A stretch of 64,000 nucleotides of DNA from Croceicoccus bisphenolivorans (GTDB lineage: Bacteria > Pseudomonadota > Alphaproteobacteria > Sphingomonadales > Sphingomonadaceae): the NCBI RefSeq assembly GCF_001634625.1, contig NZ_LRSE01000002.1:248001-312000 (forward strand), written 5' to 3'. The translations under genes were made by a program, and so were the position numbers. How positions within the stretch are numbered: position 1 is the stretch's first letter; the number at the start of each line of letters is the position of its first letter. Positions 7,140-16,593 of this stretch are shown in pieces. The notes below the pieces were generated by a model. That model saw only the letters and a list, made by a program, of their open reading frames with translations, ran no database searches and had not been told where the DNA came from.

Positions 7140-8467
7140 GCGCCCCAGCCGCCGGGCAGGGTGATCGCCAAGGTCATCGCGGGGCTATAGGCGTTGACGA
7201 ACAGCGTTTTCCCGTCGGGGGAGAAGCAGGCGCCGGCCAGTTCGGTCTGCAGGCGCAGGCGGCCCAGCGGATAGGCTTGTCCGTCCGGCGTGATGCCGCG
7301 CAAGTGGTTGTCGACGACATCGGTGTACTGGTCTTCGCAAACCACGAGGTGCCCGTTCGGGGCAACCGTCAGGTTGTCGCCGTAATCGAACTGGTCCTTG
7401 CTTTCGCTTTCGAAGAACAACTGCATCCGGTCTTGCGCGCCATCGACGCCGGGAACGAGGCGGAAGATCTGCCCCAGCTTCGCCGCGCCGCCCGATGTGC
7501 AGCAGAAGTAGACTTCGCCGTCGCCCATGTGGATGCCTTCGCCGCGTGCGAATATCGCACCGCCTTGTGCAGCCGCGCGGAAACGCAGGTCGTCTTCCGG
7601 CGCTTCGGGATTGTCGAGGTCGATCCAGCGCACGCCGGACCATGATGACGGTTCCATCGAAACGCCGGTCCAGTTGCGGGTGTCGGCAGCCGTTCCGGTC
7701 AGCACTGCCGCCTGCAGCCTGCCGCCCGCCGCAAGATCGCCTGGGCGGTTCGGGATGAAGCGGTAGAACGCGCTCTCGTCCCGGTCTTCGGTAAGGTAGA
7801 CCACGCCCGTGCGCGGATCGACTGCCGCTGCCTCGTGCTTGAAGCGGCCCATGGCTTTCAGCGGAACGGCGTCGACCATGCCGGTCGCGGCTGCGGGAAC
7901 CTCAAACACCCAGCCGTGATCGTCGCTGGCGTCGGGGCCGGGGCGGGTCACGTCTTCCTCGCACGTCAGCCAGCTGCCCCACGGGGTGATGCCGCCTGCG
8001 CAATTGCGGATCGTACCCGCAAGCGACCGGTGCTGGCGCGTGACGGCAAGTGTTTCGGGATCGAGCACCAGCGTCGTGGTGCCGCCGGGCAGGACGCTGC
8101 CGTCCGGTGCCCGGTCGAAACCGTTCGCCAGGTTGCCGCCCGGCTTGCCATCCACTTTCAACTCGTGGTTGCGGACCAGTGCGATGCCGCCATCGGGAAG
8201 CGCGAAACAGCCCATGCCGTCGGCATTGTCAGGCACGGTCAGCCCGTCGTGCATCATGTCGCCCAGCTGCGAAATCACGCGGTAGGAAGCGCCCTGCGGC
8301 AGATCGAGGATTCCGGCCGGATCGGGCACCAGCGGCCCCAGCGGCGATGCCGAAGGAGCACTGGCGGTGAGCGAGCGGGCCGTACAACCGCTGGCGACAA
8401 GGGCCGCAAAGGCCCCCGCCGTCGACTTCAGGAAAAGCCGACGCGAAGCATCATTCTGGAAAGTCAT
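7136..8467 (-). CDS. phoX: PhoX-type (DUF839) phosphatase, Tat-exported
   Basis: 443 residues. The N terminus has a twin-arginine signal (SRRLFLKSTAGAFAALVASG) ending in a possible lipobox cysteine. The body is a PhoX/DUF839 propeller: GIVWL-like repeats are replaced by ITPWGSWLTCEEDVTRPGPD, VDPRTGVVYLTEDRDESAFY and NLTVAPNGHLVVCEDQ, all acidic calcium-site segments typical of the family. PhoX enzymes are calcium/iron phosphomonoesterases of the periplasm or surface. The start codon overlaps the stop of the phytase gene (ATGA). Together with the phytase and TonB receptor it would release phosphate from organic phosphates. The gene symbol is by family, not by proven function. Confidence 0.85.
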   Translation of the reverse strand: MTFQNDASRRLFLKSTAGAFAALVASGCTARSLTASAPSASPLGPLVPDPAGILDLPQGASYRVISQLGDMMHDGLTVPDNADGMGCFALPDGGIALVRNHELKVDGKPGGNLANGFDRAPDGSVLPGGTTTLVLDPETLAVTRQHRSLAGTIRNCAGGITPWGSWLTCEEDVTRPGPDASDDHGWVFEVPAAATGMVDAVPLKAMGRFKHEAAAVDPRTGVVYLTEDRDESAFYRFIPNRPGDLAAGGRLQAAVLTGTAADTRNWTGVSMEPSSWSGVRWIDLDNPEAPEDDLRFRAAAQGGAIFARGEGIHMGDGEVYFCCTSGGAAKLGQIFRLVPGVDGAQDRMQLFFESESKDQFDYGDNLTVAPNGHLVVCEDQYTDVVDNHLRGITPDGQAYPLGRLRLQTELAGACFSPDGKTLFVNAYSPAMTLAITLPGGWGA

Positions 8468-9477
8468 TTGATCTGGAGAGCCGCCTTGATTTCGTCCCAG
8501 CGGACGAGCTTGAAGTTCTGCGCGCCGGCTTCGTTCACCCCGTCCTGTGCGATGAAGAGGCCGAGCGGGAAGTCGGGGCCGAAGTTGCCTGCGTTGAGCT
8601 CGATGCCGTCGGTCTCGTCCGTCGCGCCGAATGTGCCGGCAACAACGCGGAAGCGACCGGCGTAGGCCATGTCGGGCAAACGATAGACGGCGTAGGCACT
8701 GTCGCCCTGGCTCGATGCGACAAGCCAGCCGCCGTCCGTGCCTTCGGGAACGAGGGCGAGGCCTTCGACATCCGCGATCAGCTGCGCGTTGTCGATCGGG
8801 GCGACGATCTCGCCCGTGGTGGTGCCGGGTGCGAAGCGCCAGATCCCGGCGTCTTCCTCGCCCACGTAGAGCGTACCGTCGCGCGGGTCTGCGACGCAGC
8901 CCTCGGTCTGGGTGGGAATTTTCAGCGTGCGCAGCGGGGTCGAGGATGGCGTTGCAAGGTCGATTGCAAATTCCGCGACCGTGCCGTCCTTCAGCACGGA
9001 GAATGCGTGAAGCGCGTCACCCGCCTTGTAGAGGCAGAAGCCGTAGCCTTCGCCGCTGCCGCCCGGAACGCGCCCGATGACACTCAGCTTGCCGTCGGCT
9101 GACAGGCGGTAGAGCTGGATACCGGCATTGGCGACATCGTTGCGGTCGCTGGCAGCGACGATCACGCCCTGATCGCCCATGTCTGCGATGTCGACGTTGT
9201 TCAGCCGTCCGTCGGCAACGAAGTCGAGCACCTTGCCGGCCATGTCATAGACGTAGAGGCCGGCCTTCTTGTCCGTTCCCACGATCAGGCTGCGGGCCGG
9301 ATCGGCGGGATTGTGCCAGATCGCCGGATCGTCTGCGGCATCGTCGTTCGCGGTGCCGACAGGCGCGGTTTCGCCCCGCGCCACGACCTGTGCCGTGGGG
9401 AGGGGCGAAACGATCGGCGCCGTGGTGGTGCAGCTGCCAAGGGCAGCTGCACCGATCAGGAGGGGCCAGGCCTTCAT
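8464..9477 (-). CDS. beta-propeller phytase (3-phytase), lipoprotein
   Basis: 337 residues with a lipoprotein signal (MKAWPLLIGAAALGSC; Cys15 as lipid site). The phytase signature is clear: DDPAIWHNPADPARSLIVGT followed by DKKAGLYVYDMAGK, then repeated propeller blades with the calcium-binding pattern (CVADPRDGTLYVGEEDAGIW; GIELNAGNFGPDFPLGLFIA). It hydrolyses phytate (inositol hexakisphosphate) in a calcium-dependent manner at the cell surface. The start overlaps the stop of the TonB receptor by one base (TGATG) and the stop overlaps the PhoX start by four, so the three genes are one coupled operon. Confidence 0.93.
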   Translation of the reverse strand: MKAWPLLIGAAALGSCTTTAPIVSPLPTAQVVARGETAPVGTANDDAADDPAIWHNPADPARSLIVGTDKKAGLYVYDMAGKVLDFVADGRLNNVDIADMGDQGVIVAASDRNDVANAGIQLYRLSADGKLSVIGRVPGGSGEGYGFCLYKAGDALHAFSVLKDGTVAEFAIDLATPSSTPLRTLKIPTQTEGCVADPRDGTLYVGEEDAGIWRFAPGTTTGEIVAPIDNAQLIADVEGLALVPEGTDGGWLVASSQGDSAYAVYRLPDMAYAGRFRVVAGTFGATDETDGIELNAGNFGPDFPLGLFIAQDGVNEAGAQNFKLVRWDEIKAALQIK

Positions 9478-12269
9478 CAGAAGACCAGCCTTGCGCCGAA
9501 CTTCACGGTGTAGTCGTATTCCTCGTACTGGTAGAGGTTACGCTGACCGCCGACGTTGTTGTACGCAAAGTACTTGGCGTTGTTGATGTTGACCCATTCG
9601 CCGAACACCTGGACCAGATCGTTCACCTGCAGCTTGGCGCTGAAGTCGAGCTGGAAGTGGTTGTCGACGTAGCGGTCGGTTGCCGCTTCGTCGCCCAGTT
9701 CATCGAGGTACTTGTCACGATAGGTGCCCGACAGGCGCAGCGAGAGCGGACCCTTTTCGTAGCCGAGCACGCCGTTGAGGGTGTGCTTCGACGTGGAAGG
9801 CAGGGTGATTTCGCGTAGGTCGTTGATGTCGCCGTCGACGGGCACCATGCCGGTCGCGTCGGTGTAGGTGTAGTTGGCCTGCACCAGGAAACCGTCGAAC
9901 GGAGCGGGGAGCATCGAGAGCGACTGCGAGAAGCTCAGCTCCGCACCGAAGACTTCCGCGCTCGGCCCGTTGATCGGGATCTCTGCTTCCTCATAGGGAA
10001 TGCCGAGGAATTCGCCGGGACCGTCCACCGCCGTATCGACGATGTAGTTCTTGATGTCCTTGTAGAACACCGCAGCGCTCAGCCCGCCGGTGCGCGATGT
10101 GTACCATTCGACGGAAGCGTCGAGGTTCCATGCTTCGTAAGGCTTCAGGTCGGGATTGCCGAAGGCGACTTCGTCGTCCTCGTTGATCTCGAACCGGGGT
10201 GCCAGCTTGGAAAGCTTGGGACGCACGATGCTGCGGTATCCGGCAAGGCGGACCTGCATGTCGGGGCGCATTTCGTAACGGATGTTGAGGCTGGGCAGCC
10301 AGTGGCCGTAATCCCGCTCGAAAGCGCGAAGCGTGATGTTGTCGAGGTCGTCCTCGTCAACCTGGTTGCCGCTCAACTCGTTCTTCGTGTGTTCGTAACG
10401 CACGCCGCCGATCGCGCGCAGCGGGCCGTTGTCCCACGTCGCCATCGCATATCCGGCAAGGATGTCCTCGCTGACGGCATAGTCCGCGACAGCCGAATCA
10501 TAGATGCTGTCGCCTTCCTGCAGTTCGAACTGGTCGAAGTTGTTGTAGAAGAACTTCGTCGGCGCGGTGAAATCCGCAACCGGCGAAATGCCAATGATGT
10601 CGTAAGTCTGGAAACCCAGCACATCGGCCAGCGTGTAGTCGCCTTCGCCGTTCCATTCGTAGAACTCGACGTCGAAGTTGTACGACTTCTTGCGCCAGCG
10701 ACCCTTGGCACCGGCCTGCAGCGTCAGGCTGGCATCGCCCATGAACATTTCCTGCCCCACGTCGAGGCGTGCGGCCCATTCCTTGTCCTTCGAATCGGAC
10801 AGCGCGGTCCGTTCGATATCCTTCAGCGCATAGCCTTCGGGGTCGAAGAAGCCGGAAGTATTGCCGGATGCGGTGTAAAGCGGGACGCGCGGGTCGGAAT
10901 TGTCGACCGTGATCAGCAACCCGTCGCCGTCGAACTTCTGGCGGAACTCGGTCGGGTCGATCGAGCCGCTTTCCTTCTCGCTCGCCTCGGCGTAGCTGGC
11001 CGAATATTCGGCGAAGAAGCCGCTATCCAGCTTCGTTTCGCCGCCCAGAACCAGCGAGTAGATGCGCTGGCGTTCGAAACGGTCCTTGATGTCGCGTTCG
11101 ACCGTGATTTCTGCCGTGTCGGACGAGAACGTGGCCGTGCTGCCGTCGATCGTCGGCAGGACATCGTCCTCGAAATCTCCGAAATCGAACGTGGTGCGGC
11201 GGCGGTATTCCTGATCGTCGAACTGGCTCCACGTGCCCTTTGCGTAAAGCTCGGTCGTGTCGCCGACGCGGAAGTCGAGGCCCAGCGTCGCGCTGATGCG
11301 TTCACGCTCCACGTCGTAGTCGCGGTACTGCAGTTCCTGCGCGTAGGGGGTGCCGGCGTCTTCGGTCCAGTCGTCCGCCTCGATATTGTCGGTCTCGAAC
11401 TTGCGGCGATAATAGGACACGCCGCCCGAAATGCCGACGTTCTCACCAAGGCGGCTGGCGAAATCGAGGCTGGCCTTGGGGCTCAGCTCGTTCGCCTTTT
11501 CGTTATAGCTGCCCTCGATCTTGGCGACGAGCAGGGCCTTTTCGCGGTCGAAGGCGCTGGTCGTCTCGATCTCGACGCTGGCGCCAATGGTGTCGGCATC
11601 CATATCGGGGGTGAGCGACTTCTTCACCTCGATCGATTCGATGATGTCGGAGCTGATCACGTCGAGCGCGACCGAGCGGACATCGGATTCCGGCGCGGGC
11701 AGGCGCACGCCGTTCAGCGAGGTGGAATTGAGTTCGGGGTCGAGACCGCGAACCGAAACGAAGCGGCCTTCGCCCTGGTCGTTGAGGACGTTGACGCCCG
11801 GCAGGCGGCGCAGCGATTCCGCGACGTTCTGGTCGGGGAACTGGCCGATGGCGTCACGCGTGATGACGTCGCTGACCGTGTCTGCGGCGCGCTTGCGCGA
11901 CAGGGCGCTGCCAAGATTGGCGCGCTGGCCAAGGACGAGGATCTGGCCGTCGATGCCCGCCAGCGAGAAGTCTGCCGAGGTCGAGCCGGTGGCCGGTACG
12001 GTTACGGTCAGTTCCTGCGCTGCGGCTCCGATGTAGTCGGCGCGAAGCGTGTAGGTGCCGGCGGGCACGTCGACGAAGCGGAAGCTGCCGTCGCCACCCG
12101 TCGTTGCGGAGCGTCCAAGCTCCTCGATCCGGACTTGTGCCGCGCGAAGGCCGGCGGTGCCGGTCGCGTCGATGACGTTGCCTTCAATCTCGCCGGCGAT
12201 GGCCGTGCCTGTGGCGCCAAGCGAAATTGCCCCGATTGCGGCCCCGAGGAGCCAGCGTGACGAACCCAT
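9477..12269 (-). CDS. TonB-dependent receptor of the phytase/PhoX operon
   Basis: 930 residues. A signal peptide (ends ...TAIA) is followed by a carboxypeptidase-regulatory-like domain at about 25-110, then the plug (ITRDAIGQFPDQNVAESLRR and GEGRFVSVRGLDPELNSTSL) and a large outer-membrane barrel ending in the aromatic residue Phe (GARLVF). A strong ribosome site GGAGG lies 8 bases before the ATG. Being first in the operon with phytase and PhoX, it probably imports inositol phosphates or their products, a substrate inferred from context. PHO-box-like repeats lie about 70 bases upstream of the start. Confidence 0.9.
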   Translation of the reverse strand: MGSSRWLLGAAIGAISLGATGTAIAGEIEGNVIDATGTAGLRAAQVRIEELGRSATTGGDGSFRFVDVPAGTYTLRADYIGAAAQELTVTVPATGSTSADFSLAGIDGQILVLGQRANLGSALSRKRAADTVSDVITRDAIGQFPDQNVAESLRRLPGVNVLNDQGEGRFVSVRGLDPELNSTSLNGVRLPAPESDVRSVALDVISSDIIESIEVKKSLTPDMDADTIGASVEIETTSAFDREKALLVAKIEGSYNEKANELSPKASLDFASRLGENVGISGGVSYYRRKFETDNIEADDWTEDAGTPYAQELQYRDYDVERERISATLGLDFRVGDTTELYAKGTWSQFDDQEYRRRTTFDFGDFEDDVLPTIDGSTATFSSDTAEITVERDIKDRFERQRIYSLVLGGETKLDSGFFAEYSASYAEASEKESGSIDPTEFRQKFDGDGLLITVDNSDPRVPLYTASGNTSGFFDPEGYALKDIERTALSDSKDKEWAARLDVGQEMFMGDASLTLQAGAKGRWRKKSYNFDVEFYEWNGEGDYTLADVLGFQTYDIIGISPVADFTAPTKFFYNNFDQFELQEGDSIYDSAVADYAVSEDILAGYAMATWDNGPLRAIGGVRYEHTKNELSGNQVDEDDLDNITLRAFERDYGHWLPSLNIRYEMRPDMQVRLAGYRSIVRPKLSKLAPRFEINEDDEVAFGNPDLKPYEAWNLDASVEWYTSRTGGLSAAVFYKDIKNYIVDTAVDGPGEFLGIPYEEAEIPINGPSAEVFGAELSFSQSLSMLPAPFDGFLVQANYTYTDATGMVPVDGDINDLREITLPSTSKHTLNGVLGYEKGPLSLRLSGTYRDKYLDELGDEAATDRYVDNHFQLDFSAKLQVNDLVQVFGEWVNINNAKYFAYNNVGGQRNLYQYEEYDYTVKFGARLVF

Positions 12270-12337
12270 GTATCAACCTCCGTTATGGTGTTGGAGGCGC
12301 GGATAGGGGTGTCTTCTTACAGGGAAGCGACGTTGCG

Positions 12338-12384
12338 ATAGCAATGCGATGACAGATTGACGATTTCTGTCATGCAGCTGAAAT
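12338..12384. promoter_or_regulatory. PHO-box-like repeats upstream of the phytase operon
   Basis: Two perfect PhoB half-sites CTGTCAT lie in inverted orientation: minus strand 12355-12349 and plus strand 12367-12373. Each is followed at an 11-base period by a weaker second half: on minus CTGTCAT-CGCA-TTGCTAT, on plus CTGTCAT-GCAG-CTGAAAT, close to the CTGTCAT-N4-CTGTCAT consensus of PHO boxes. The location, 70-115 bases before the receptor start, and the phosphate-scavenging products support PhoB control. Confidence 0.6.
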
Positions 12385-12405
12385 ATCTGGCGAAAGTCGA
12401 TCGCT

Positions 12406-12449
12406 CACGCCTGTCGGGCCGGCGCATCGCAACCGGCCCGACAGGCGTG
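12406..12449 (-). terminator. intrinsic terminator of the symporter gene
   Basis: A perfect 17-base-pair stem (CACGCCTGTCGGGCCGG and its complement) with a 10-base loop lies 13 bases beyond the stop of the AGCS gene. The minus strand continues CGATCGACTTTC, a weak T stretch. It insulates the phytase operon promoter from the symporter gene upstream. Confidence 0.7.
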
Positions 12450-12461
12450 CGGCGCGAACCG

Positions 12462-13994
12462 TCAGTATTCTTCGGGTTCTTCCGGCGTTGCCCGGTGATG
12501 GTCGGGCCCGGCCTTGCGCTGACCCTTTGCCAGCTTGAACACCACGCCGGAAAGCAGGGCGAGTGCGAGCAGGTTGGGCAGGGCCATAGCCGCGTTGGAA
12601 ATATCGCCAAGCCGCCAGACCAGCGTCAGGTCCTGCGACGATCCGACGAAGATCACCACGCACCAGATCACGCGCCACGAAATGTGGAGGAACCGCTCGC
12701 CCTTGCGGGTGGAGCCGGGCACGCGGTCATAGAGGAACGTGATGGCGCGTTCGCCATAATAACTCCACGTGAGCAGCGTGGTGAACACGAACAGGATCAG
12801 CGCCAGCGAAGCGATCAGCGTGCCAATGGGGATCGATCCCACGGCCAGCGGGAAGGCGGCGGCAAAGGCGCCGGACGTCATGGCAAAACCCTGCAGGTCC
12901 GACTGCCACGCGTGTTTCACCGCGGCGCCGGCGTGGTTGAACGGGCCTTCCACGGTCAGGATGACGAGAGCGGTCATCGTGCAGATGACGATGGTGTCGA
13001 TGAACGTGCCCAGCATCGCCATGCGGCCCTGCTGTTCCGGATCGTCGGTCTGCGCAACGGCGTGGGCGATCGGGGTCGAACCCTGACCCGCCTCGTTGGA
13101 AAACAGCCCGCGCGCGACACCCGCGCGTATGGCCAGCGCGATTGCCGCCCCGACGAAACCGCCGCTGGCCGCCTGCGTGTTGAAGGCACCGCCGAAGATG
13201 CGGCTGAAGGTTTCGGGAATGTCCTGAATGTTGATCAGGATCGCGATCGTGGCCATGGCGACGTATGCGAATGCCATGAAGGGCACGATCTTTTCGGCGA
13301 CGTTGCCGATCGCCTTGATGCCGCCGATGATGACGACGAAGACGGCGACGGCGGTAATGAGGCCGCCCATCCATTCCTCGATCCCGAACATCTCGCTCAA
13401 CCCGTCGGCGACCGCGTTCGCCTGGATCGTGTTGCCCGTGACGAGTGCGGAGAACAGCGTGCCGATGCAGAACAAGATCGCCAGCCACGTCCATTTAGGG
13501 CCAAGGCCCATCATGATGTAGCTCATCGGACCGCCGCGATATGTGCCGTCGCTGGTCGTCTCCCGATAGCGGATGGCAAGCGAACCTTCGGCAAAGGCGA
13601 GCGCCATGCCGATCAGCGCCGTGATCCACATCCAGAAGATCGCGCCAGGCCCGCCAAGGGCGATGGCGGTTGCCACACCGGCAAGGTTGCCCGTGCCGAC
13701 TTGCCCCGACAGCGCGGTCGACAATGCCGCGAACGGGCTGATTTCACCGGCGCCTGCGCCCTTGCGGCCCTTGAACAGGCCGGCAAATGCCGATCCCATG
13801 TTCCGGATCGGATAGAATTTCAGCCCGATCATGAACCACAGGCCGACGCCGAGAAGGATGATCGTCATCGGCGGCAGCACCTGCCCGCCGATGGTAAGGA
13901 CCGGATCGCCGTTCCAGGTGCCTCCCCAGATGAAATCGGATACGTTGGTAACGTGGTCGATCAGGCTGGGCGATGCGCCGGGGGCTACGGTCAT
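12462..13994 (-). CDS. amino acid carrier protein, alanine:cation symporter (AGCS) family
   Basis: 510 residues with about eleven hydrophobic helices. Family motifs are visible: SALSGQVGTGNLAGVATAIA, GGPGAIFWMWITALIGMALA, TYRGGPMSYIMMGLG and FSNEAGQGSTPIAHAVA (the last is a hallmark of Na+/alanine or glycine symporters). It sits in the inner membrane and takes up small neutral amino acids with sodium or protons. It is a single-gene unit with its own terminator. Pairing with alanine dehydrogenase at 1905-3017 is metabolically sensible but not shown by linkage. Confidence 0.92.
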   Translation of the reverse strand: MTVAPGASPSLIDHVTNVSDFIWGGTWNGDPVLTIGGQVLPPMTIILLGVGLWFMIGLKFYPIRNMGSAFAGLFKGRKGAGAGEISPFAALSTALSGQVGTGNLAGVATAIALGGPGAIFWMWITALIGMALAFAEGSLAIRYRETTSDGTYRGGPMSYIMMGLGPKWTWLAILFCIGTLFSALVTGNTIQANAVADGLSEMFGIEEWMGGLITAVAVFVVIIGGIKAIGNVAEKIVPFMAFAYVAMATIAILINIQDIPETFSRIFGGAFNTQAASGGFVGAAIALAIRAGVARGLFSNEAGQGSTPIAHAVAQTDDPEQQGRMAMLGTFIDTIVICTMTALVILTVEGPFNHAGAAVKHAWQSDLQGFAMTSGAFAAAFPLAVGSIPIGTLIASLALILFVFTTLLTWSYYGERAITFLYDRVPGSTRKGERFLHISWRVIWCVVIFVGSSQDLTLVWRLGDISNAAMALPNLLALALLSGVVFKLAKGQRKAGPDHHRATPEEPEEY

Positions 13995-14341
13995 TCGGTA
14001 TATCCTGCTGCTGGGCCGGAAAAGTTCCGTAACAATTGCTATCGGCCCGCTTGGGTGTTGGGAAGTGCCAATTGCCGGATACCCACCGGCCCAACGCGCA
14101 CCGCGTGCCGGAACCTGCCCATTCGCCCTTGCACAGCGCGCTTTCGCGCACTATTGGCACAACACCAATTCCGACATCGGAAATCCTGACGCCGTCTCCC
14201 AGCCTCGCTCGGAGCGGCGATGGACCAATCCCGAAACCCGTCTGGCGGGGAAGGGGGCGAACCGGTGGCGAAATCCGTTTTGTGGGGGCGGCCTCTTACG
14301 ATGCCGACACTCACGCTTCGAAAGGCAAGAGGTAAGCAGCG
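13995..14341. other. 347-base gap between symporter and secE; promoter region, no gene seen
   Basis: I find no credible coding frame or tRNA here; the tRNA-Trp that often precedes secE is absent. The only structure seen is a distant perfect repeat GTGCCAAT (14065-14072) / ATTGGCAC (14153-14160), 80 bases apart, of uncertain meaning. The promoters of both flanking units must lie in this gap. Confidence 0.5.
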
Positions 14342-14536
14342 ATGGCCAAGACCAGCCCCGGAGAGTTCATCCGCCAGGTACGTGCGGAAGGATCCAAGGT
14401 CGTGTGGCCGACCCGCAAGGAGACGACCAGCACGGCGATCTTCGTCGGCATCATGATGCTGATCCTGTCGGTCTTCTTCCTCGGCATCGACTCGCTGTTC
14501 GGCGCAGTCATGAAGTGGCTCTTGTCGCTCGCCTGA
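14342..14536 (+). CDS. secE: preprotein translocase subunit SecE
   Basis: 64 residues, the short single-helix form. The amphipathic cytosolic part (SPGEFIRQVRAEGSKVVWPT) contains the conserved VxWP motif before a transmembrane helix at about 28-52. It stabilises SecY in the inner-membrane protein-export channel. It is followed after 27 bases by nusG, the universal order. Confidence 0.96.
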   Translation: MAKTSPGEFIRQVRAEGSKVVWPTRKETTSTAIFVGIMMLILSVFFLGIDSLFGAVMKWLLSLA

Positions 14537-14563
14537 TCGAACTTACGAACTTAGGATACGAAA

Positions 14564-15100
14564 ATGGCCCGCTGGTACATCATCCACGCCTACTCCGGCT
14601 TTGAAAACAAGGTGAAGGAAGCCATCCTTGCCGAGGCGGAGCGCACCGGCCTGGAGGCACTTGTCGAACAGATCGAGGTGCCTTCGGAAACCGTCACCGA
14701 AGTGAAGCGCGGCAAGAAGATCCAGACCGAGCGCAAGACGATGCCGGGCTACGTCCTCGCCAAGCTGGCGATGAACGACGATATCTACCACCTCGTGAAG
14801 AACACGCCCAAGGTCACCGGCTTTCTTGGCAACGGCGGCAAGCCGCAGGCGATTTCGGAGCGTGAGGCAGCCCGCTATTTCGGCCAGCGCGACGAACTGG
14901 CCGCACAGCCCAAGCGCGAGATCAGCGTCGATTACGAGATCGGCGATTCGGTCAAGGTGCTCGACGGCCCCTTCGCCAGCTTCAACGGCGTGGTGGAAGA
15001 GCTCGACTTCGACAAGAACAAGGTCAAGGTCAGCGTCTCGATCTTCGGTCGCGCGACGCCGGTGGAACTGGACTTCGAGCAGGTCGAACTGGTCAAGTAA
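14564..15100 (+). CDS. nusG: transcription termination/antitermination factor NusG
   Basis: 178 residues, normal length. The NGN domain begins [20 protein letters not shown] and the C-terminal KOW domain is [19 protein letters not shown]. NusG binds RNA polymerase and links it to Rho or to ribosomes. Unlike the usual gene order, rplK does not follow directly; a minus-strand sulfotransferase operon intervenes, and its last gene overlaps the 3' end of nusG by 8 bases. Confidence 0.97.
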   Translation: MARWYIIHAYSGFENKVKEAILAEAERTGLEALVEQIEVPSETVTEVKRGKKIQTERKTMPGYVLAKLAMNDDIYHLVKNTPKVTGFLGNGGKPQAISEREAARYFGQRDELAAQPKREISVDYEIGDSVKVLDGPFASFNGVVEELDFDKNKVKVSVSIFGRATPVELDFEQVELVK

Positions 15101-16193
15101 CCGCTTCGGGAGCGGCCATGGCGCCGCTCCTCTTCGCCTTTTCCCGCAGGTTTCCATAAAGCGTCAGCGCCTGCTCGTGCAGCAGCGGATCGCAGGCTGC
15201 CGCCTCGCGCCGTTGCGGCATCGGGCGGATGGTGGCGGTGGCAAAGGCGCTTGCCGCGTCATCCCCGGCCAGCCCTAGTTGTTCGAAAATTTCGCCGATC
15301 GTCGTGTCGCCTTCGGTGAAGCGCTCCATGTCGATGGCCACGCATTGCCCGTCCAGATCCAGCTGGCGATAGGCCGCGATCCAGTAGGCCAGCCAGTAAT
15401 CGAGCGTTGTCGGATCGTATGCCGCGATCGCCTGTTCCATGCCGGGGAACAGGATCGGGCGATGGTCCGGTCCGAATTCGAAATGGCCGATATCGCTCGT
15501 GTAGGCGCGGGCAAAGGCGCTTTCGCCGTGATCCTTCAGCGCGCGCTCGTGCTGTTTCAGCAGGGATTGCGCATGATCGATCGGATGGCGCAACGGAACG
15601 ATGAACAGGGCATCGGGAAACGCTTTCACCAGCGCATCCTTGCGTGCAATGTTTGCGTTGTTCTTCGAAAGGTAACGCCTGCCCGGTGCCGCCGCCATCG
15701 TGCGCGAAACGATCAGCGCACGCATGTGCCGTTGCAGCGCCGACACGAAGGCTGGCGGCAGGTCATTGCTCCACACCGAAATGCCATGCTGCGCATAGTG
15801 ACCGGCAAAGTGCTTCAGCCAGAGCACTTCCTCGAAAGCTTCCGCGCTGTCGGCGCTGACCATCATGCCGTCGCCGTGGGCGCGTTCCTGCCGGTCCTGC
15901 GAAACCTGAAACCGCCCGGAAAGTTTGCGCCACATGATGGGCGAAAGCACGAAAGGCATGTCGCGATAGGAGTGGGTGACGAGTGCGGAATGGCGTGAAA
16001 GTATTTCAAGCAGCAGCGTCGTGCCCGCCCGCGCGAGAGAGGTGATGAAGATCGGCCTGTCGATCGGCTGGGCCGCGATCAGGGTGCCGAACTTGCTGTC
16101 CTCCATGTCGGAAAGCATGTCCTGCGGCATAGCCGTGCCGAAGGCGAGACGGTGCACCATCCGGTCGAACCAGTTGTAATCGGCAACCGCCAT
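15093..16193 (-). CDS. sulfotransferase family protein
   Basis: 366 residues. The 5'-phosphosulfate-binding loop for PAPS is [19 protein letters not shown] at about residues 51-69, and a second PAPS segment ([20 protein letters not shown]) lies near residue 195-215. It would transfer sulfate from PAPS to a hydroxyl or amine of an unknown small molecule or glycan in the cytosol. It is the last gene of a four-gene operon with two small membrane proteins and an arylsulfotransferase-like protein, 13 bases behind its neighbour, and it overlaps the end of nusG. Confidence 0.85.
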   Translation of the reverse strand: MAVADYNWFDRMVHRLAFGTAMPQDMLSDMEDSKFGTLIAAQPIDRPIFITSLARAGTTLLLEILSRHSALVTHSYRDMPFVLSPIMWRKLSGRFQVSQDRQERAHGDGMMVSADSAEAFEEVLWLKHFAGHYAQHGISVWSNDLPPAFVSALQRHMRALIVSRTMAAAPGRRYLSKNNANIARKDALVKAFPDALFIVPLRHPIDHAQSLLKQHERALKDHGESAFARAYTSDIGHFEFGPDHRPILFPGMEQAIAAYDPTTLDYWLAYWIAAYRQLDLDGQCVAIDMERFTEGDTTIGEIFEQLGLAGDDAASAFATATIRPMPQRREAAACDPLLHEQALTLYGNLREKAKRSGAMAAPEAVT

Positions 16194-16206
16194 CGTCCCG
16201 GTTCGC

Positions 16207-16593
16207 TCAAGCCGGTTTGCGCACGCGGCGCAAGGCGAAGCCGAGGGCCGCGAAAGTCGCGATCGTCATGGCGAGGACATCGGGCCGCAGCGAAAAGACG
16301 ACGAAATCCTCCAGCGAAAAGGCGCCGGACCACGCGCCCGCCAACGCCGGAACCGCAGCAACAGCGAAGGCGAGGGCCAGGAGGACGGTCGTCAGAAGCG
16401 TACCGCCGAGCAGCTTCACCGATGCCTGCTGCACGGCCTTTTCCTTGGCCAGATCGTCCATCGCCGGATCGCGCACGATGGCCATCGCCGCGTTCAGCCC
16501 GGTCAGCATCTTGCGGGTCCGCGGCAACACACCCAGCCGGACGAAGGCGGCGGCAAGCAACAGGCAGCTGGCGATATAGGCGGCAAGCGTCAT
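16207..16593 (-). CDS. small membrane protein of the sulfotransferase operon
   Basis: 128 residues with hydrophobic segments at about 4-22, 64-84 and 104-121, and a charged cytosolic loop between the first two (RTRKMLTGLNAAMAIVRDPA, DDLAKEKAVQQ). I do not recognise the family with certainty; its order resembles small channel-like or assembly proteins. Its start overlaps the preceding gene by 4 bases (ATGA) and it lies 13 bases before the sulfotransferase, so it probably serves the same pathway. Confidence 0.7.
   Translation of the reverse strand: MTLAAYIASCLLLAAAFVRLGVLPRTRKMLTGLNAAMAIVRDPAMDDLAKEKAVQQASVKLLGGTLLTTVLLALAFAVAAVPALAGAWSGAFSLEDFVVFSLRPDVLAMTIATFAALGFALRRVRKPA

Noticed and set aside
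13995-14341. Expected tRNA-Trp gene before secE
   Set aside because: No cloverleaf or CCA anticodon arm could be found by eye in either strand.
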